19,876 nt of DNA from assembly GCA_900551555.1 (NCBI GenBank), contig URWC01000016.1, forward strand, positions 1 through 19,876. Reading direction: 5' to 3'. Source of the DNA: an uncultured Collinsella sp. Lineage in GTDB: Bacteria; Actinomycetota; Coriobacteriia; Coriobacteriales; Coriobacteriaceae. The notes under the pieces are model-generated. The model was given only the letters and a program-made list of their open reading frames with translations, searched no databases and was not told the origin of the DNA. A program made the position numbers and the translations under genes. Of this stretch, positions 1 to 7,640 are shown in pieces (within the stretch, counting starts at the first letter, position 1; each line of letters begins with the position of its first letter).

Positions 1-383
1 GGCGCGTGGCCTATCCGTGCATGCTCTCGGCAACAGACGCCGTGGCTTGTGGCCAGCGCATGCGTATGCGGGCAGTTGCCGCCGACGATGCGTCCGCGGC
101 TCCGTTTATCGCCCACCCCACGCGGGCCTTCGCGGCCACGGACATCGACAGCAACCACTTCCCTATCGTGCCTGCCGAAGCTCTCGACATGATCGTCGTG
201 CCGCTCGTGGCCTTCGACCAAACCGGCGCGCGCCTGGGCTACGGCGGCGGTTGCTATGACCGCTATCTGCCCATGCTCTCGCCCGCATGCCAAATCATCG
301 GCATCGCCTTTGACGAGCAGCGTGTCGACCGCGTTCCCACCGACGCTCACGACCTGCCGCTACCCCACATCATCAGCGCCTAA
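1..383 (+). CDS. 5-formyltetrahydrofolate cyclo-ligase, 3' part (5' end outside window)
   Basis: The last 125 or so residues of a 5-FCL family protein, which uses ATP to convert 5-formyl-THF to 5,10-methenyl-THF in cytosolic one-carbon metabolism. The signature is the segment VPLVAFDQTGARLGYGGGCY followed by DRYLP, the glycine-rich nucleotide/folate-binding loop near the C-terminus of the family. The usual length is 180-200 residues, so about one third is missing upstream. The reading frame is open to the first base; a GTG at position 6 lies inside conserved sequence and is probably an internal Val, not the start. It ends in TAA and faces metA tail to tail with 42 bp between the stops. The family is clear; the start cannot be seen. 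Confidence 0.88.
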   Translation, partial: RVAYPCMLSATDAVACGQRMRMRAVAADDASAAPFIAHPTRAFAATDIDSNHFPIVPAEALDMIVVPLVAFDQTGARLGYGGGCYDRYLPMLSPACQIIGIAFDEQRVDRVPTDAHDLPLPHIISA

Positions 384-425
384 TCGCCGCCATATCAGCC
401 ACGGCTACAGCAGTACCATCGCAGC

Positions 426-1352
426 CTAGTGCTCCTCGCCGGCGCGGGCCAGGTCGTAGGGCGTGGTCTGGTAGACGTAGTAGTTGAGCCAGTTGGTGTA
501 GAACAGCTGAGCTTGGCTGCGCCAGACGTTGCGCGGCTCGGCGGAGGGGTCGTCGCCCGGGAAGTAATGCGCCGGCACCTCCGGGTTGAGCCCGCGCTTC
601 ACATCGCGCTCGTACTCCAGGCGCAGCGTATCGGTGTCGTACTCGGGATGGCCAAAGACAAAGAAGCGACGGCTGTCGGTCGACTTGACGATGTACAGGC
701 CCACCTCGTCGGACACGGCCACGACCTCAAGCTGCGGCTCGGCCTCCACGTCCTCGCGGCGCACGTCGGTGTTGCGCGAATGTACGGCATAGAAGCGGTC
801 GTCAAAGCCGCGGACCAGCGGGCTTTGCGGCTTCACCAGATAATGCTCGAACACGCCGCTCGCCTTTGCCGGCAGGTCGTACTTCTGGATGCCGTAATGA
901 TGGTACAGGCCGGCCTGCGCGCCCCAACAAATGTGCAGCGTAGAGTGCACGTGCGTGGTGGACCAATCCATGATCTGGCAGAGCTCGGGCCAGTAGTCGA
1001 CCTCCTCGAACGGCATCTGTTCCACCGGCGCGCCCGTGATGATCAGGCCGTCGTAGTGGATGTCGCGGATGTCGTCGAACGTGCGGTAGAACGTCTCCAG
1101 GTGGCCGGCGCTCACGTGCGTGGCCTCGTGCGTCTTGGTGCGCAGCAGGTCCACTTCCACCTGCAGCGGCGTGTTGGAGAGTTTGCGCATGATCTGCGTC
1201 TCGGTGGCAATCTTGGTGGGCATGAGGTTGAGGATGAGCACGCGCAGCGGACGGATGTCCTGGTGCAGCGCGCGGTACTCGGTCATGACAAAGATGTTCT
1301 CGCTCTCGAGCTGCGCGGCGGCAGGGAGGGCGTCGGGGATGCGAATGGGCAT
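426..1352 (-). CDS. metA: Homoserine O-acetyltransferase MetA (MetA/MetAS family)
   Basis: Acylates L-homoserine, the first committed step of methionine synthesis, in the cytosol. At 308 residues it is full length for the family. The glutamine-amidotransferase-like fold is marked by catalytic Cys142 (HICWGAQAGLY), His235 and Glu237 (FGHPEYD), matching the family catalytic positions. Residue 111 is Glu (TGAPVEQMPF). In characterised MetA proteins Glu at this site goes with acetyl-CoA use and Gly, as in E. coli, with succinyl-CoA, so I infer an acetyltransferase despite the frequent succinyltransferase label. The ATG is preceded by AAGGAG at 5 nt spacing. It is a lone gene, convergent with the cyclo-ligase and divergent from the dehydrogenase; no SAM riboswitch was recognised in its leader. 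Confidence 0.95.
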   Translation of the reverse strand: MPIRIPDALPAAAQLESENIFVMTEYRALHQDIRPLRVLILNLMPTKIATETQIMRKLSNTPLQVEVDLLRTKTHEATHVSAGHLETFYRTFDDIRDIHYDGLIITGAPVEQMPFEEVDYWPELCQIMDWSTTHVHSTLHICWGAQAGLYHHYGIQKYDLPAKASGVFEHYLVKPQSPLVRGFDDRFYAVHSRNTDVRREDVEAEPQLEVVAVSDEVGLYIVKSTDSRRFFVFGHPEYDTDTLRLEYERDVKRGLNPEVPAHYFPGDDPSAEPRNVWRSQAQLFYTNWLNYYVYQTTPYDLARAGEEH

Positions 1353-1519
1353 GAATGCTCCTTACGAGTCAGTTGCAGTTATGGTACAACGACCGGCCCC
1401 ATCCGCGCGAGTACATCGCCCGGCGATGCCGTCAGCGGCCCAAATCACTCCAAAAGTAGAGATTAAGGCATGCCCAAAAATCTATGGCGCTTTAGCCTAG
1501 CAAAGTGGCAGCAGGACGC

Positions 1520-1525
1520 TACAAT
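1520..1525 (+). promoter_or_regulatory. Possible -10 element for the dehydrogenase gene
   Basis: TACAAT, one mismatch from the sigma-70 consensus, lies 37 bp before the chosen start. No good -35 is seen 16-18 bp upstream (best is TAGCAA), so this is tentative. Confidence 0.3.
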
Positions 1526-1562
1526 GGTTCGACGCGAAAAACTCGGCCGAAAGGATACATAT

Positions 1563-2540
1563 ATGTACCAAACGCGTAAGATCGGTGTGGTCGGCCAGGG
1601 CCACGTAGGAGCACATGTTGCCAACAGTCTGCTCATGCAGGGCATTGCCGATGAGCTGTACCTGTGCGATATCAACGAGGCCAAGGTGACGTCCGAGGTC
1701 CAGGACCTGCGCGACTCCCTTTCGTTTGTCCCGTACAACACCAAGATCGTCAACTGCTACGACCACTACGAGGAGCTTGCCTGCTGCGACGTCATCGTCA
1801 ACGCCGCCGGCAAGGTCGCGCTGGCCGCCGGCAACCGCGACGGTGAGCTGTTCTTTACCACCGACGCCGCCCGCACCTTTGCCAAGCACATCGTCGACGC
1901 CGGCTTTGACGGCATCTTCGTGAGCATCTCCAACCCCTGCGACGTCGTGTGCACCGAGCTGTGGCACCTGACCGGCTACGATCCCAAGAAGATCATCGGC
2001 TCGGGCTGCGGCCTGGACTCCGCCCGCCTGCGCACCGAGATTTCCAAGAAGGTCGGCGTGAGCCCCAAGTCCATCGACGCCTACATGATCGGCGAGCACG
2101 GCTTTAGCCAGCTGGCCGCCTTTAAGGCCGCAACCATCGCCGGCAAGAGCCTCAACGAGCTCCAGGCCGAGAACCCCGACAAGTATGCCTTCGACCACAT
2201 GGAGATCGAGGAGCTCGCACGCAAGGGCGGCTACGTAACCTACCAGGGCAAGCAGTGCACCGAGTACGCCGTCGCCAACTCCGCCGCGCGCGTTTGCGCC
2301 GCCGTACTGCACAACGAGCATGCCGTGCTTTCGGCATCCACGCTCATGACCGGCCAGTATGGCGAGGAGGGCATCTTCACCTCCCTGCCGTGCGTGATCG
2401 GTGCCGAGGGCGTCGAGGAGGTCTACACGCTGGACCTGTCCGAGCACGAGCTCGAGGGCTTCCACAAGAGCTGCCAGCACATCCGCGACAACATCGCCCA
2501 ACTCGACTGGTGGGATGCCGAGGCCTACGACGCGAAGTAG
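1563..2540 (+). CDS. L-lactate / L-2-hydroxyacid dehydrogenase (LDH/MDH family)
   Basis: NAD-dependent dehydrogenase of 325 residues that interconverts a 2-oxoacid and an L-2-hydroxyacid. The N-terminus has the Rossmann motif GQGHVG (residues 11-16) with Asp36 placed to bind the NAD ribose. Asn124 (ISNP), Asp152/Arg155 (GLDSARLR) and catalytic His179 (GEHGFS) follow. The active-site loop (AGKVALAAGNRDGEL, about 82-96) is longer than in classical LDH. Together with the EELARKGGYV segment it resembles L-2-hydroxyisocaproate dehydrogenase, so lactate, malate or branched 2-oxoacids are all possible; the loop lacks the usual lactate (Gln) or malate (Arg) pattern. The start at 1563 is chosen for AAAGGA 7 nt upstream; an in-frame ATG at 1470 would add 31 residues with no family resemblance. 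Confidence 0.88.
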   Translation: MYQTRKIGVVGQGHVGAHVANSLLMQGIADELYLCDINEAKVTSEVQDLRDSLSFVPYNTKIVNCYDHYEELACCDVIVNAAGKVALAAGNRDGELFFTTDAARTFAKHIVDAGFDGIFVSISNPCDVVCTELWHLTGYDPKKIIGSGCGLDSARLRTEISKKVGVSPKSIDAYMIGEHGFSQLAAFKAATIAGKSLNELQAENPDKYAFDHMEIEELARKGGYVTYQGKQCTEYAVANSAARVCAAVLHNEHAVLSASTLMTGQYGEEGIFTSLPCVIGAEGVEEVYTLDLSEHELEGFHKSCQHIRDNIAQLDWWDAEAYDAK

Positions 2541-2696
2541 GCCGCCGGCTGCCGCAACCTTGCGAATCTATGCGCGATACTAAGCGGGCCGCGCCGGAAA
2601 CCCACCGGCCGACGCCGATGGTGAACATCTCCAGAATGCGCTTTTTTGACTCACGCAGTGCCCCTGCGAATCGAAGGTGAATACTTTTCCCGTTAC

Positions 2697-3665
2697 TTAG
2701 TACTGCTCGATGCCCATGTAGCGACGAATCTCAGGGCTGTGGTCGAACACCTTTCCGCGGGCGGCGCGCAGCTCGCAGCTCATGTTGTAGAAGAAGATCG
2801 GCTCCAGGTACGAACGCACGCTGGCGGGCACCTCGCCCACGCCGTACTCGAGTGCATCGAGCACCATTACCGTATCGGTATGCGTGTTGAGGAACGCCAG
2901 CGCGCGCTCCTCCATGGGGCGGCACTCGCCCGATCCGAGCTGCACAAAGTAGAACACGCCGGGCTCGGTGGCCTCGAAGGGGCCGTGGAAGTACTCGCCG
3001 GAGTGGATGTAGCAGCAGTGCTGCCACTGCATCTCCATGAGCGAGCAGATGGCCATGGCATAGGTCTGGCTAAAGTTGGGGCCGGAACCAAGGATATAGA
3101 AGAACTTGTGCTGCTGGCAGAGCTCGGCAAAGCGATCGCCCAGCTCGGCGTTGACCTTCTCGCGGGCGGCGGGCAGCAGCGCATCCATCTGCTTGAGGCC
3201 CTCGTACATGTCAGCGAGTGCCTCGTAGCCTTCCTGCTGGTCGAGCAGCTCGGCGGCGATCAGAGCGCCGATGCCCTGCGGCACCTCGACCTGTGACACG
3301 CCCTCGCCCCACGGATAGACCCAGGTGGTCCACTTGCCGTTATCGATCTTGGAGCCCTCGCAGTCGGTGAGGGCAACGACCTCGGCGCCGGCAGCCAGCG
3401 CCATCTCGCAGCCGTCGACGACCTCCTGCGTGTTGCCGCTGTGGCTGCAGGCAATAACGAGCGACTTCTCGCCAAGGCTCTTGGGGGCCATCAGGCAAAA
3501 CTCGCGTGCAGTGTAGACCGTCGAGGTAAACGTGGTGGCCTCGCGCTTGAGCAGCTCGTTAGCCGGCATCAGGTCGATCATCGAACCGCCGCAAGCGATC
3601 CAAAAGACGTTCTCAATCTTGCCCTTGCGCTCGATGATTTCCTGAACCAGATCATGTGCGTTCAT
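2697..3665 (-). CDS. SIS-domain sugar-phosphate amine deglycase, FrlB-like (paralogue 1)
   Basis: A 322-residue protein with two SIS (sugar isomerase) domains and no glutaminase domain. The first SIS carries CGGS (25-28) and SHSGNTQE (74-81), which bind the sugar phosphate. The second has Glu211 (MEMQW) and His227 (GEYFHGP). These lie 16 residues apart, as do GlmS E488/H504 and the FraB catalytic pair. The tail (DHSPEIRRYMGIEQY) resembles the FrlB C-terminus. FrlB/FraB enzymes split phosphorylated Amadori compounds such as fructoselysine-6-phosphate into glucose-6-phosphate and amino acid; the exact substrate here is unknown. AAGGAGG precedes the ATG by 9 nt. It lies downstream of a GntR/UTRA gene on the same strand, with its own promoter between. 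No dedicated kinase or transporter adjoins it. An aminosugar-phosphate isomerase is the alternative. Confidence 0.85.
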   Translation of the reverse strand: MNAHDLVQEIIERKGKIENVFWIACGGSMIDLMPANELLKREATTFTSTVYTAREFCLMAPKSLGEKSLVIACSHSGNTQEVVDGCEMALAAGAEVVALTDCEGSKIDNGKWTTWVYPWGEGVSQVEVPQGIGALIAAELLDQQEGYEALADMYEGLKQMDALLPAAREKVNAELGDRFAELCQQHKFFYILGSGPNFSQTYAMAICSLMEMQWQHCCYIHSGEYFHGPFEATEPGVFYFVQLGSGECRPMEERALAFLNTHTDTVMVLDALEYGVGEVPASVRSYLEPIFFYNMSCELRAARGKVFDHSPEIRRYMGIEQY

Positions 3666-3721
3666 CCTGGTTTTCCTCCTTGTGTGGCGGTTTTGAACGA
3701 CGACAGCTCGTACCTGCGGTC

Positions 3722-3744
3722 GTTCTATGTTGTCCTATTTATAG
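3722..3744. promoter_or_regulatory. Operator-like repeat, copy A, over the SIS-1 start point
   Basis: A 23-bp sequence repeated at 3784-3806 with three mismatches. On the minus strand it is a tandem pair of ATAGrAC-type half-sites 10 bp apart (ATAGGACAAC then ATAGAACGAC). It overlaps the -10 and the predicted transcription start, a position that suits repression by the GntR/UTRA regulator encoded just upstream. Confidence 0.55.
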
Positions 3745-3766
3745 CACGCACGACGACGCTCGTGAA
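3738..3766 (-). promoter_or_regulatory. Promoter of SIS deglycase 1
   Basis: On the minus strand, TTCACG (3761-3766) and TATAAA (3738-3743) are separated by exactly 17 bp, and TGC precedes the -10 as in extended -10 promoters. Transcription would start near 3731, about 65 bp before the gene. The start falls inside one of two operator-like repeats. Confidence 0.55.
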
Positions 3767-3783
3767 GTCATTTCACCAAACTT

Positions 3784-3806
3784 GTTCTATGTTGTTCTAT
3801 CTATGG
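3784..3806. promoter_or_regulatory. Operator-like repeat, copy B, upstream of the SIS-1 -35
   Basis: The second copy of the 23-bp repeat; on the minus strand it reads ATAGAACAAC then ATAGAACAAG, the better conserved tandem. It lies 62 bp from copy A, close to six helical turns, so proteins bound to both could face each other. It abuts the 3' end of the regulator gene (stop at 3810). Confidence 0.55.
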
Positions 3807-3809
3807 ACG

Positions 3810-4565
3810 TTAGATGTCGAACACGTAGCGCGAGCCCACGATCTTTTGGCGTCCGAGCAGCAAGGGCCGCTCGTCCGCATCGGTAAAGTACGCCTCCATA
3901 TAGAAGAGCGGCTCGCCGACCGGCACCTCCAGCAGCGGGGCCGTCTGAGTATCGGCAAGCGCAATCTCCACGGTGCAGGGGTCGGACTTGAGCGGCGCGC
4001 GACCCGAATGCTCGGCCACGAGCGCAAAGATTGAGTTATCGGTGAGGTCCTCGTCGGCCAGCGTCTGCAGGTAGGGATGGTCGGCGAGCACAAAGGCGTT
4101 GTTCTCGAGCATGACGGGAATGCCGTCGGCCGTGCGCACGCGCTCGACCACGATAAGCTCGCAGCCGGGCTCCACGCCAAAGAACGCCGCATCCTCGTGC
4201 GTCGCCGCGACCACCGTGCGCGACACCAGACGCGCACCCGGCACCATGTCGTTGGCAGCACAACCCTCAGTAAAGCTCTGGACGTCACCCTTCTGGCGAA
4301 TCTTGCGCTTGAGCTTGGGGGCGCACACAAACGTGCCCCTCCCCTGCTGGCGGTTGAGATACCCCGCGCGCGACAGCTCCTCGATGGCACGGCGCACGGT
4401 GATGCGCCCCACGCCGTAGGACTTCGCGAGCTCCATCTCGGCAGGGATGCGCGAGCCGGCCACGTACACGCCGCGCGCGATCTCGCCCTTTAGGTCGTCC
4501 ATGACCTGCTGGTACAGCGGCACGGCGGGCACGTCAGTGCGGTCGGTTTTATCGTCGAATGCCAT
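3810..4565 (-). CDS. GntR-family regulator with UTRA domain (regulator 1)
   Basis: A 251-residue cytosolic DNA-binding regulator. Residues about 16-80 are a GntR winged helix (PLYQQVMDDLKGEI, RIPAEMELAKSYGVGRITVR, ending QQGRGTFV). Residues about 100-245 are the UTRA effector domain, which in this family usually binds a sugar phosphate or amine. The start ATG is 2 bp after the recQ stop, with GGAG inside the recQ end, so it is probably translated from the recQ mRNA. The adjacent FrlB-like gene and the repeats between them make that gene the likely target, with its Amadori-type substrate as inducer. It is paralogous to the regulator at 6888-7607 (shared ending VGSRYV). Confidence 0.9.
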   Translation of the reverse strand: MAFDDKTDRTDVPAVPLYQQVMDDLKGEIARGVYVAGSRIPAEMELAKSYGVGRITVRRAIEELSRAGYLNRQQGRGTFVCAPKLKRKIRQKGDVQSFTEGCAANDMVPGARLVSRTVVAATHEDAAFFGVEPGCELIVVERVRTADGIPVMLENNAFVLADHPYLQTLADEDLTDNSIFALVAEHSGRAPLKSDPCTVEIALADTQTAPLLEVPVGEPLFYMEAYFTDADERPLLLGRQKIVGSRYVFDI

Positions 4566-4567
4566 CG

Positions 4568-6547
4568 TTACACTCCATCCCGCGCATGCTCGGACTCAAA
4601 TTCTTCAATCGCCGCCATAAACTGCTCGCCAAAGGCGTCGGCCTTTTTCTCGCCGATGCCGTTGACCTGGATAAGCTCGTCGCGCGTCTGTGGGCGTAGG
4701 CGGCACAGGCCGCGCAGGGCCTTGTCGGAAAAGACCATGTACGGCGCCATCTCCAGCTCGGTCGAGATCTCCTTGCGCAGGGCACGCAGGCGCTCGAACA
4801 GCTCGGCATCGTCGCCAACACGCGGGCGCTGATCCAGCTCGGCCTCCTCGCGCAGCAGATCGACGGCGCGGCGGGCGCGGGCCGAAGCTTTGCGCTTGGA
4901 CGCACGACGCTTAACGGTAAAGGCGAACGCCTCATCCTCGACCTCGACGGCACGCGGACCCAGCCCCACGACCGGGTACTGCCCCTGCGAGGTGGCCAGA
5001 TAACCGCGGCCGCACAGCTGGCCGATGATGTCCTTGATGCGCCCGACCGATTCGCTCGACAGCTCACCGTAGCCGCGGTCCTCGTCCAGATGCATCTGGC
5101 GAATGCGCTCGGTGTTGCCGCCGTGGAGCACATCGGCGATGAGCGACTTGCCAAAGCGCATGGGACGCGTGGCCACGTAGCGCACGGCGGCGCGGGCCAT
5201 ATCGGTGACGTCCTCGACCTCGAACTGCGTGAGGCAGTTGCTGCAGTTGCCGCAGCTCTCGACGTCGTCCGCGGCGGTGCCGCCCGTACTGGCCGCGGCA
5301 TGCTCGGCCGCGGCCTCGTCGCCAAAGTAGCGCAGCATGTATTCGCGCAGGCAGCCGGTGGTATTGCAGTAGCCCTCCATCTGGCTGAGCAGACGATATC
5401 GATTCTGGAGCGCCCACGCGCGCTGCTCGTCGTCGAGCGCCTCATCGGCAGCATCGCCGCGGTCGATCAGAAAGCGGCGCATGCGAAAATCGTTGCCGTT
5501 CCACAGCAAGTAGCAGCTGGCCGGGTCGCCATCGCGGCCGGCGCGGCCCGCCTCCTGGTAGTAGGCTTCGATGCTCTCGGGCACGTTGTTGTGGATCACG
5601 TAGCGCACGTTGGGCTTGTCGATGCCCATGCCAAAGGCGTTGGTGGCAACCATCACCTGGATATCGTCGTCGATAAAGGCGCGCTGGCTTTGGCGACGGG
5701 CGTCGTTGCCCATGCCGGCATGGTAGCGGCCAACGCGAATGCCGCTGGGGCCCAGCGCCTCGGCAAGCTCGCCCGCCAGCGCATCGACCGTCTTGCGGGT
5801 CGAGCAATACACGATACCGCTCTCGCTCGAATGCGCGATCACATAGTCGCGCACCCAGGCAGTCTTGGCCTTGTCGCCCATCTCCTCGCAACCAAAGTAG
5901 AGATTCTTGCGATCGAAGCCCGTCACCACCGTCGCAGGGTTTTGCAGGCCGAGCATCTGCTGAATATCCGCACGCACGCGTTCGGTCGCCGTGGCGGTAA
6001 ACGCCGCCACGATGGGGCGCTGCGGCAGGGAATCGATGAACTCACGAATCTGCAGATAGGCGGGGCGGAAATCCTGACCCCATTGGCTTACGCAGTGGGC
6101 CTCGTCAATGGCCACGAGCGGCACGCCAATGCCGGCGGAACCCGCAGCCTCCTGCGCAAAGGCCAAAAAACGCGGCTCGAGCAAGCGCTCGGGCGCCACG
6201 TACATAAGCTGGTAGCGGCCCTCGCGCGCCCGCTTGAGCACGGTGTTTTGCTGGGCCGGAGTAAGGCTGGAGTTGAGATAGCTGGGTCGCGCACCCGCCG
6301 CGAGCAACGCACGGGTCTGGTCCTCCATAAGCGACAGCAGCGGACTCACCACAAAGGTGATGCCGGGCAGCATGAGCGCGGGCACCTGGTAGCAAATGGA
6401 CTTGCCGGCACCCGTGGGCATAACACCCAGCGCATCGCGACCGGCAAGGATCGCATCGACCATGCGGTCCTGTCCCGGGCGAAACGAGGTGTAGCCAAAA
6501 TAGGCGCCGAGCGTGTCGAGCGCCATCTGCTGCATGCTATCGGTCAT
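4568..6547 (-). CDS. recQ: ATP-dependent DNA helicase RecQ
   Basis: A 3'-to-5' helicase acting in recombination and fork repair; 659 residues, full length. Domains in order are helicase lobe 1 with Walker A (MPTGAGKS, 43-50) and DEAH box (148-151), then lobe 2 ending in ATNAFGMGIDKP and the arginine-finger region QEAGRAGRDG. The zinc-binding cysteines are Cys399, 432, 435 and 438, followed by winged-helix RQC sequence and a C-terminal HRDC domain (about 575-655, VNGIGEKKADAFGEQF). The aromatic-rich loop reads SQWGQDFRPAY, where the common form has His in place of Gln158. It appears to head a two-gene unit with the GntR regulator, a pairing with no obvious functional logic. Its start has AGGA about 4 nt upstream. 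Confidence 0.97.
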   Translation of the reverse strand: MTDSMQQMALDTLGAYFGYTSFRPGQDRMVDAILAGRDALGVMPTGAGKSICYQVPALMLPGITFVVSPLLSLMEDQTRALLAAGARPSYLNSSLTPAQQNTVLKRAREGRYQLMYVAPERLLEPRFLAFAQEAAGSAGIGVPLVAIDEAHCVSQWGQDFRPAYLQIREFIDSLPQRPIVAAFTATATERVRADIQQMLGLQNPATVVTGFDRKNLYFGCEEMGDKAKTAWVRDYVIAHSSESGIVYCSTRKTVDALAGELAEALGPSGIRVGRYHAGMGNDARRQSQRAFIDDDIQVMVATNAFGMGIDKPNVRYVIHNNVPESIEAYYQEAGRAGRDGDPASCYLLWNGNDFRMRRFLIDRGDAADEALDDEQRAWALQNRYRLLSQMEGYCNTTGCLREYMLRYFGDEAAAEHAAASTGGTAADDVESCGNCSNCLTQFEVEDVTDMARAAVRYVATRPMRFGKSLIADVLHGGNTERIRQMHLDEDRGYGELSSESVGRIKDIIGQLCGRGYLATSQGQYPVVGLGPRAVEVEDEAFAFTVKRRASKRKASARARRAVDLLREEAELDQRPRVGDDAELFERLRALRKEISTELEMAPYMVFSDKALRGLCRLRPQTRDELIQVNGIGEKKADAFGEQFMAAIEEFESEHARDGV

Positions 6548-6578
6548 GGTTTCCTAACGTCCAAGTCATCTGCCGCCG

Positions 6579-6584
6579 ATTATA
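6579..6584 (-). promoter_or_regulatory. Likely -10 element of the recQ promoter
   Basis: A perfect TATAAT on the minus strand, 31 bp before the recQ ATG, giving a leader of about 25 nt. The -35 region is poor at 16-18 bp spacing. Confidence 0.4.
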
Positions 6585-6637
6585 CGCCGCCACGCGGACA
6601 GCAGCACACGGCCGCCGCCCAGACTAGTCGTTTAAGA

Positions 6638-6694
6638 GCGTCCCCAATGACTAAGGAATGTCCCCAGATGCCGGCAGAAAAGGAACGTCCCCAA
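6638..6694. repeat. REP-like repeat with GTCCCCA units
   Basis: Part of the 340-bp gene-free gap between recQ and regulator 2. Three GTCCCCA units are seen, two inside a longer repeated unit, AAGGAATGTCCCCA at 6653 and AAGGAACGTCCCCA at 6680 (27-bp period), each followed by TGCCGgC-type sequence. It looks like the remains of a REP-type element; no transposase is nearby. Confidence 0.4.
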
Positions 6695-6743
6695 GTGCCG
6701 CATCCGGGCCATGGCAACGCCGATGTTTTGGCAACGACAGCGA

Positions 6744-6842
6744 AAGCCCGCCAGAGCGAGCAAGGTGCCTTGAAACAAGGCGGCATTGATCTTCTGATCA
6801 TGCCGCCGAAGTTGAAAGGCAGATTGCCGCTCTGGCGGGCTT
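6744..6842. repeat. 99-bp inverted-repeat element with nested hairpins
   Basis: The outer arms AAGCCCGCCAGAGCG (6744-6758) and its exact complement (6828-6842) form a perfect 15-bp stem. Inside lie CCTTG/CAAGG, a near-perfect GGCGGCAT-GATC stem with a TTCT loop, and GGCA/TGCC. The whole can fold as a branched cruciform. It has no coding capacity on either strand that I trust. It may be a MITE-like repeat or a structured RNA. Confidence 0.5.
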
Positions 6843-6856
6843 GCAGCGTCGACCGA

Positions 6857-6880
6857 TCCGCCGTTCGTTAGAACGGCGGA
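6857..6880. repeat. Hairpin downstream of regulator 2
   Basis: A perfect 10-bp stem (TCCGCCGTTC and complement) with a GTTA loop, 8 bp past the stop of the regulator at 6888. No T-run follows on either strand, so it is not a standard intrinsic terminator, although its place suits transcript ending or 3'-end protection. Confidence 0.4.
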
Positions 6881-6887
6881 ACCAACC

Positions 6888-7607
6888 CTACATCACCATA
6901 ACGTAGCGCGATCCCACGTAGTACTGCTTACCCATCAAAACCGGCTCGTCATCGGGACCGGTAAAGCCGGCACGCAGGTTGAGCAGCGGATCGTGCGGAG
7001 CAATGCCCAGCTCGGCCGCCTGCTCGGCGTTAGCTCGAACGGCCTCGACCGTACGGTAGCCAACCGAGACAATCGGCGTTCCGCCAACACGCTCGACCTC
7101 GGCAAAAATCGACTTGTCCTCAAGATCGGCCGTCAACAGCTCACGGTAGGCGTCAAACGGCACAAAGATGTTCTCCTCAAAGATGGGCTCGCCGTCGGCC
7201 GTACGCACGCGCTTGATATGCAGCAGCAGCGCATCCTTCTGCAGGCCAAAGAACTCCATCTCGTTTTGGCGCGCCGGAACGATCTGGCGATCGATCACGT
7301 GCGCACCGGCCTTCATGCCGTTGCCGGCACACAGCGCGGTAAACGTCTGCAGCGTCGAGGCGTGAAACTGGCGGTTGATGTGCGGCGTGGAGACAAAGGT
7401 GCCGCGGCCCTGCTGCTTAACCAGGTAACCATCGGAGCACAGCTCCTCGACAGCGCGGCGCACCGTAATACGGCTCACCTCGTACTGCTCGGCTAGTTCA
7501 AGCTCGGACGGAATACGCTCCTTGGGTGCATAAACACCTTTCTCGATCGCATCCTTGATTTCGTCATAAATCTGCTGGTAAAGCGGTGCATTTTTGGGCG
7601 CAGGCAT
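6888..7607 (-). CDS. GntR-family regulator with UTRA domain (regulator 2)
   Basis: A 239-residue regulator with a winged-helix domain at about 8-72 (PLYQQIYDEIKDAI, ELAEQYEVSRITVRR, QQGRGTFV) and a UTRA effector domain at about 92-235. It closely resembles regulator 1, including the C-terminal VGSRYV. Its own upstream region carries a tandem CGTTATA-type site also found before the PTS operon and the EamA gene, so I infer autoregulation and control of those loci from several kb away. By analogy with FrlR/GfrR-type neighbours the effector could be a phosphorylated sugar-amine. The ATG has only a weak AAGAG-type ribosome site. It is a single gene with repeat-rich gaps on both sides. Confidence 0.9.
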   Translation of the reverse strand: MPAPKNAPLYQQIYDEIKDAIEKGVYAPKERIPSELELAEQYEVSRITVRRAVEELCSDGYLVKQQGRGTFVSTPHINRQFHASTLQTFTALCAGNGMKAGAHVIDRQIVPARQNEMEFFGLQKDALLLHIKRVRTADGEPIFEENIFVPFDAYRELLTADLEDKSIFAEVERVGGTPIVSVGYRTVEAVRANAEQAAELGIAPHDPLLNLRAGFTGPDDEPVLMGKQYYVGSRYVMVM

Positions 7608-7640
7608 ATCTGATCACTCTTATCAAAATAGCTAAATTTC

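Noticed and set aside
429..1466. Long plus-strand open frame opposite metA
   Set aside because: It mirrors the metA coding strand, has no family resemblance and no ribosome site; such antisense frames are common in high-GC DNA.
1353..1470. SAM riboswitch or T-box before metA
   Set aside because: The leader is short and I could not find the conserved stems or a terminator.
1470..1562. N-terminal extension of the dehydrogenase to ATG 1470
   Set aside because: The 31 extra residues do not belong to the Rossmann fold and would include the putative promoter; ATG 1563 has a good ribosome site.
2541..2696. Terminator between the dehydrogenase and SIS-1
   Set aside because: Only weak short stems (GCCGG/CCGGC) without T-runs were found; nothing firm can be assigned to this gap.
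5090..6871. 593-codon plus-strand open frame opposite recQ
   Set aside because: Antisense to recQ with unmistakable helicase motifs on the other strand; its end runs through intergenic repeats.
6857..6880. Standard terminator after regulator 2
   Set aside because: The stem is perfect but no T-run follows on the minus strand, so it is listed only as a hairpin.
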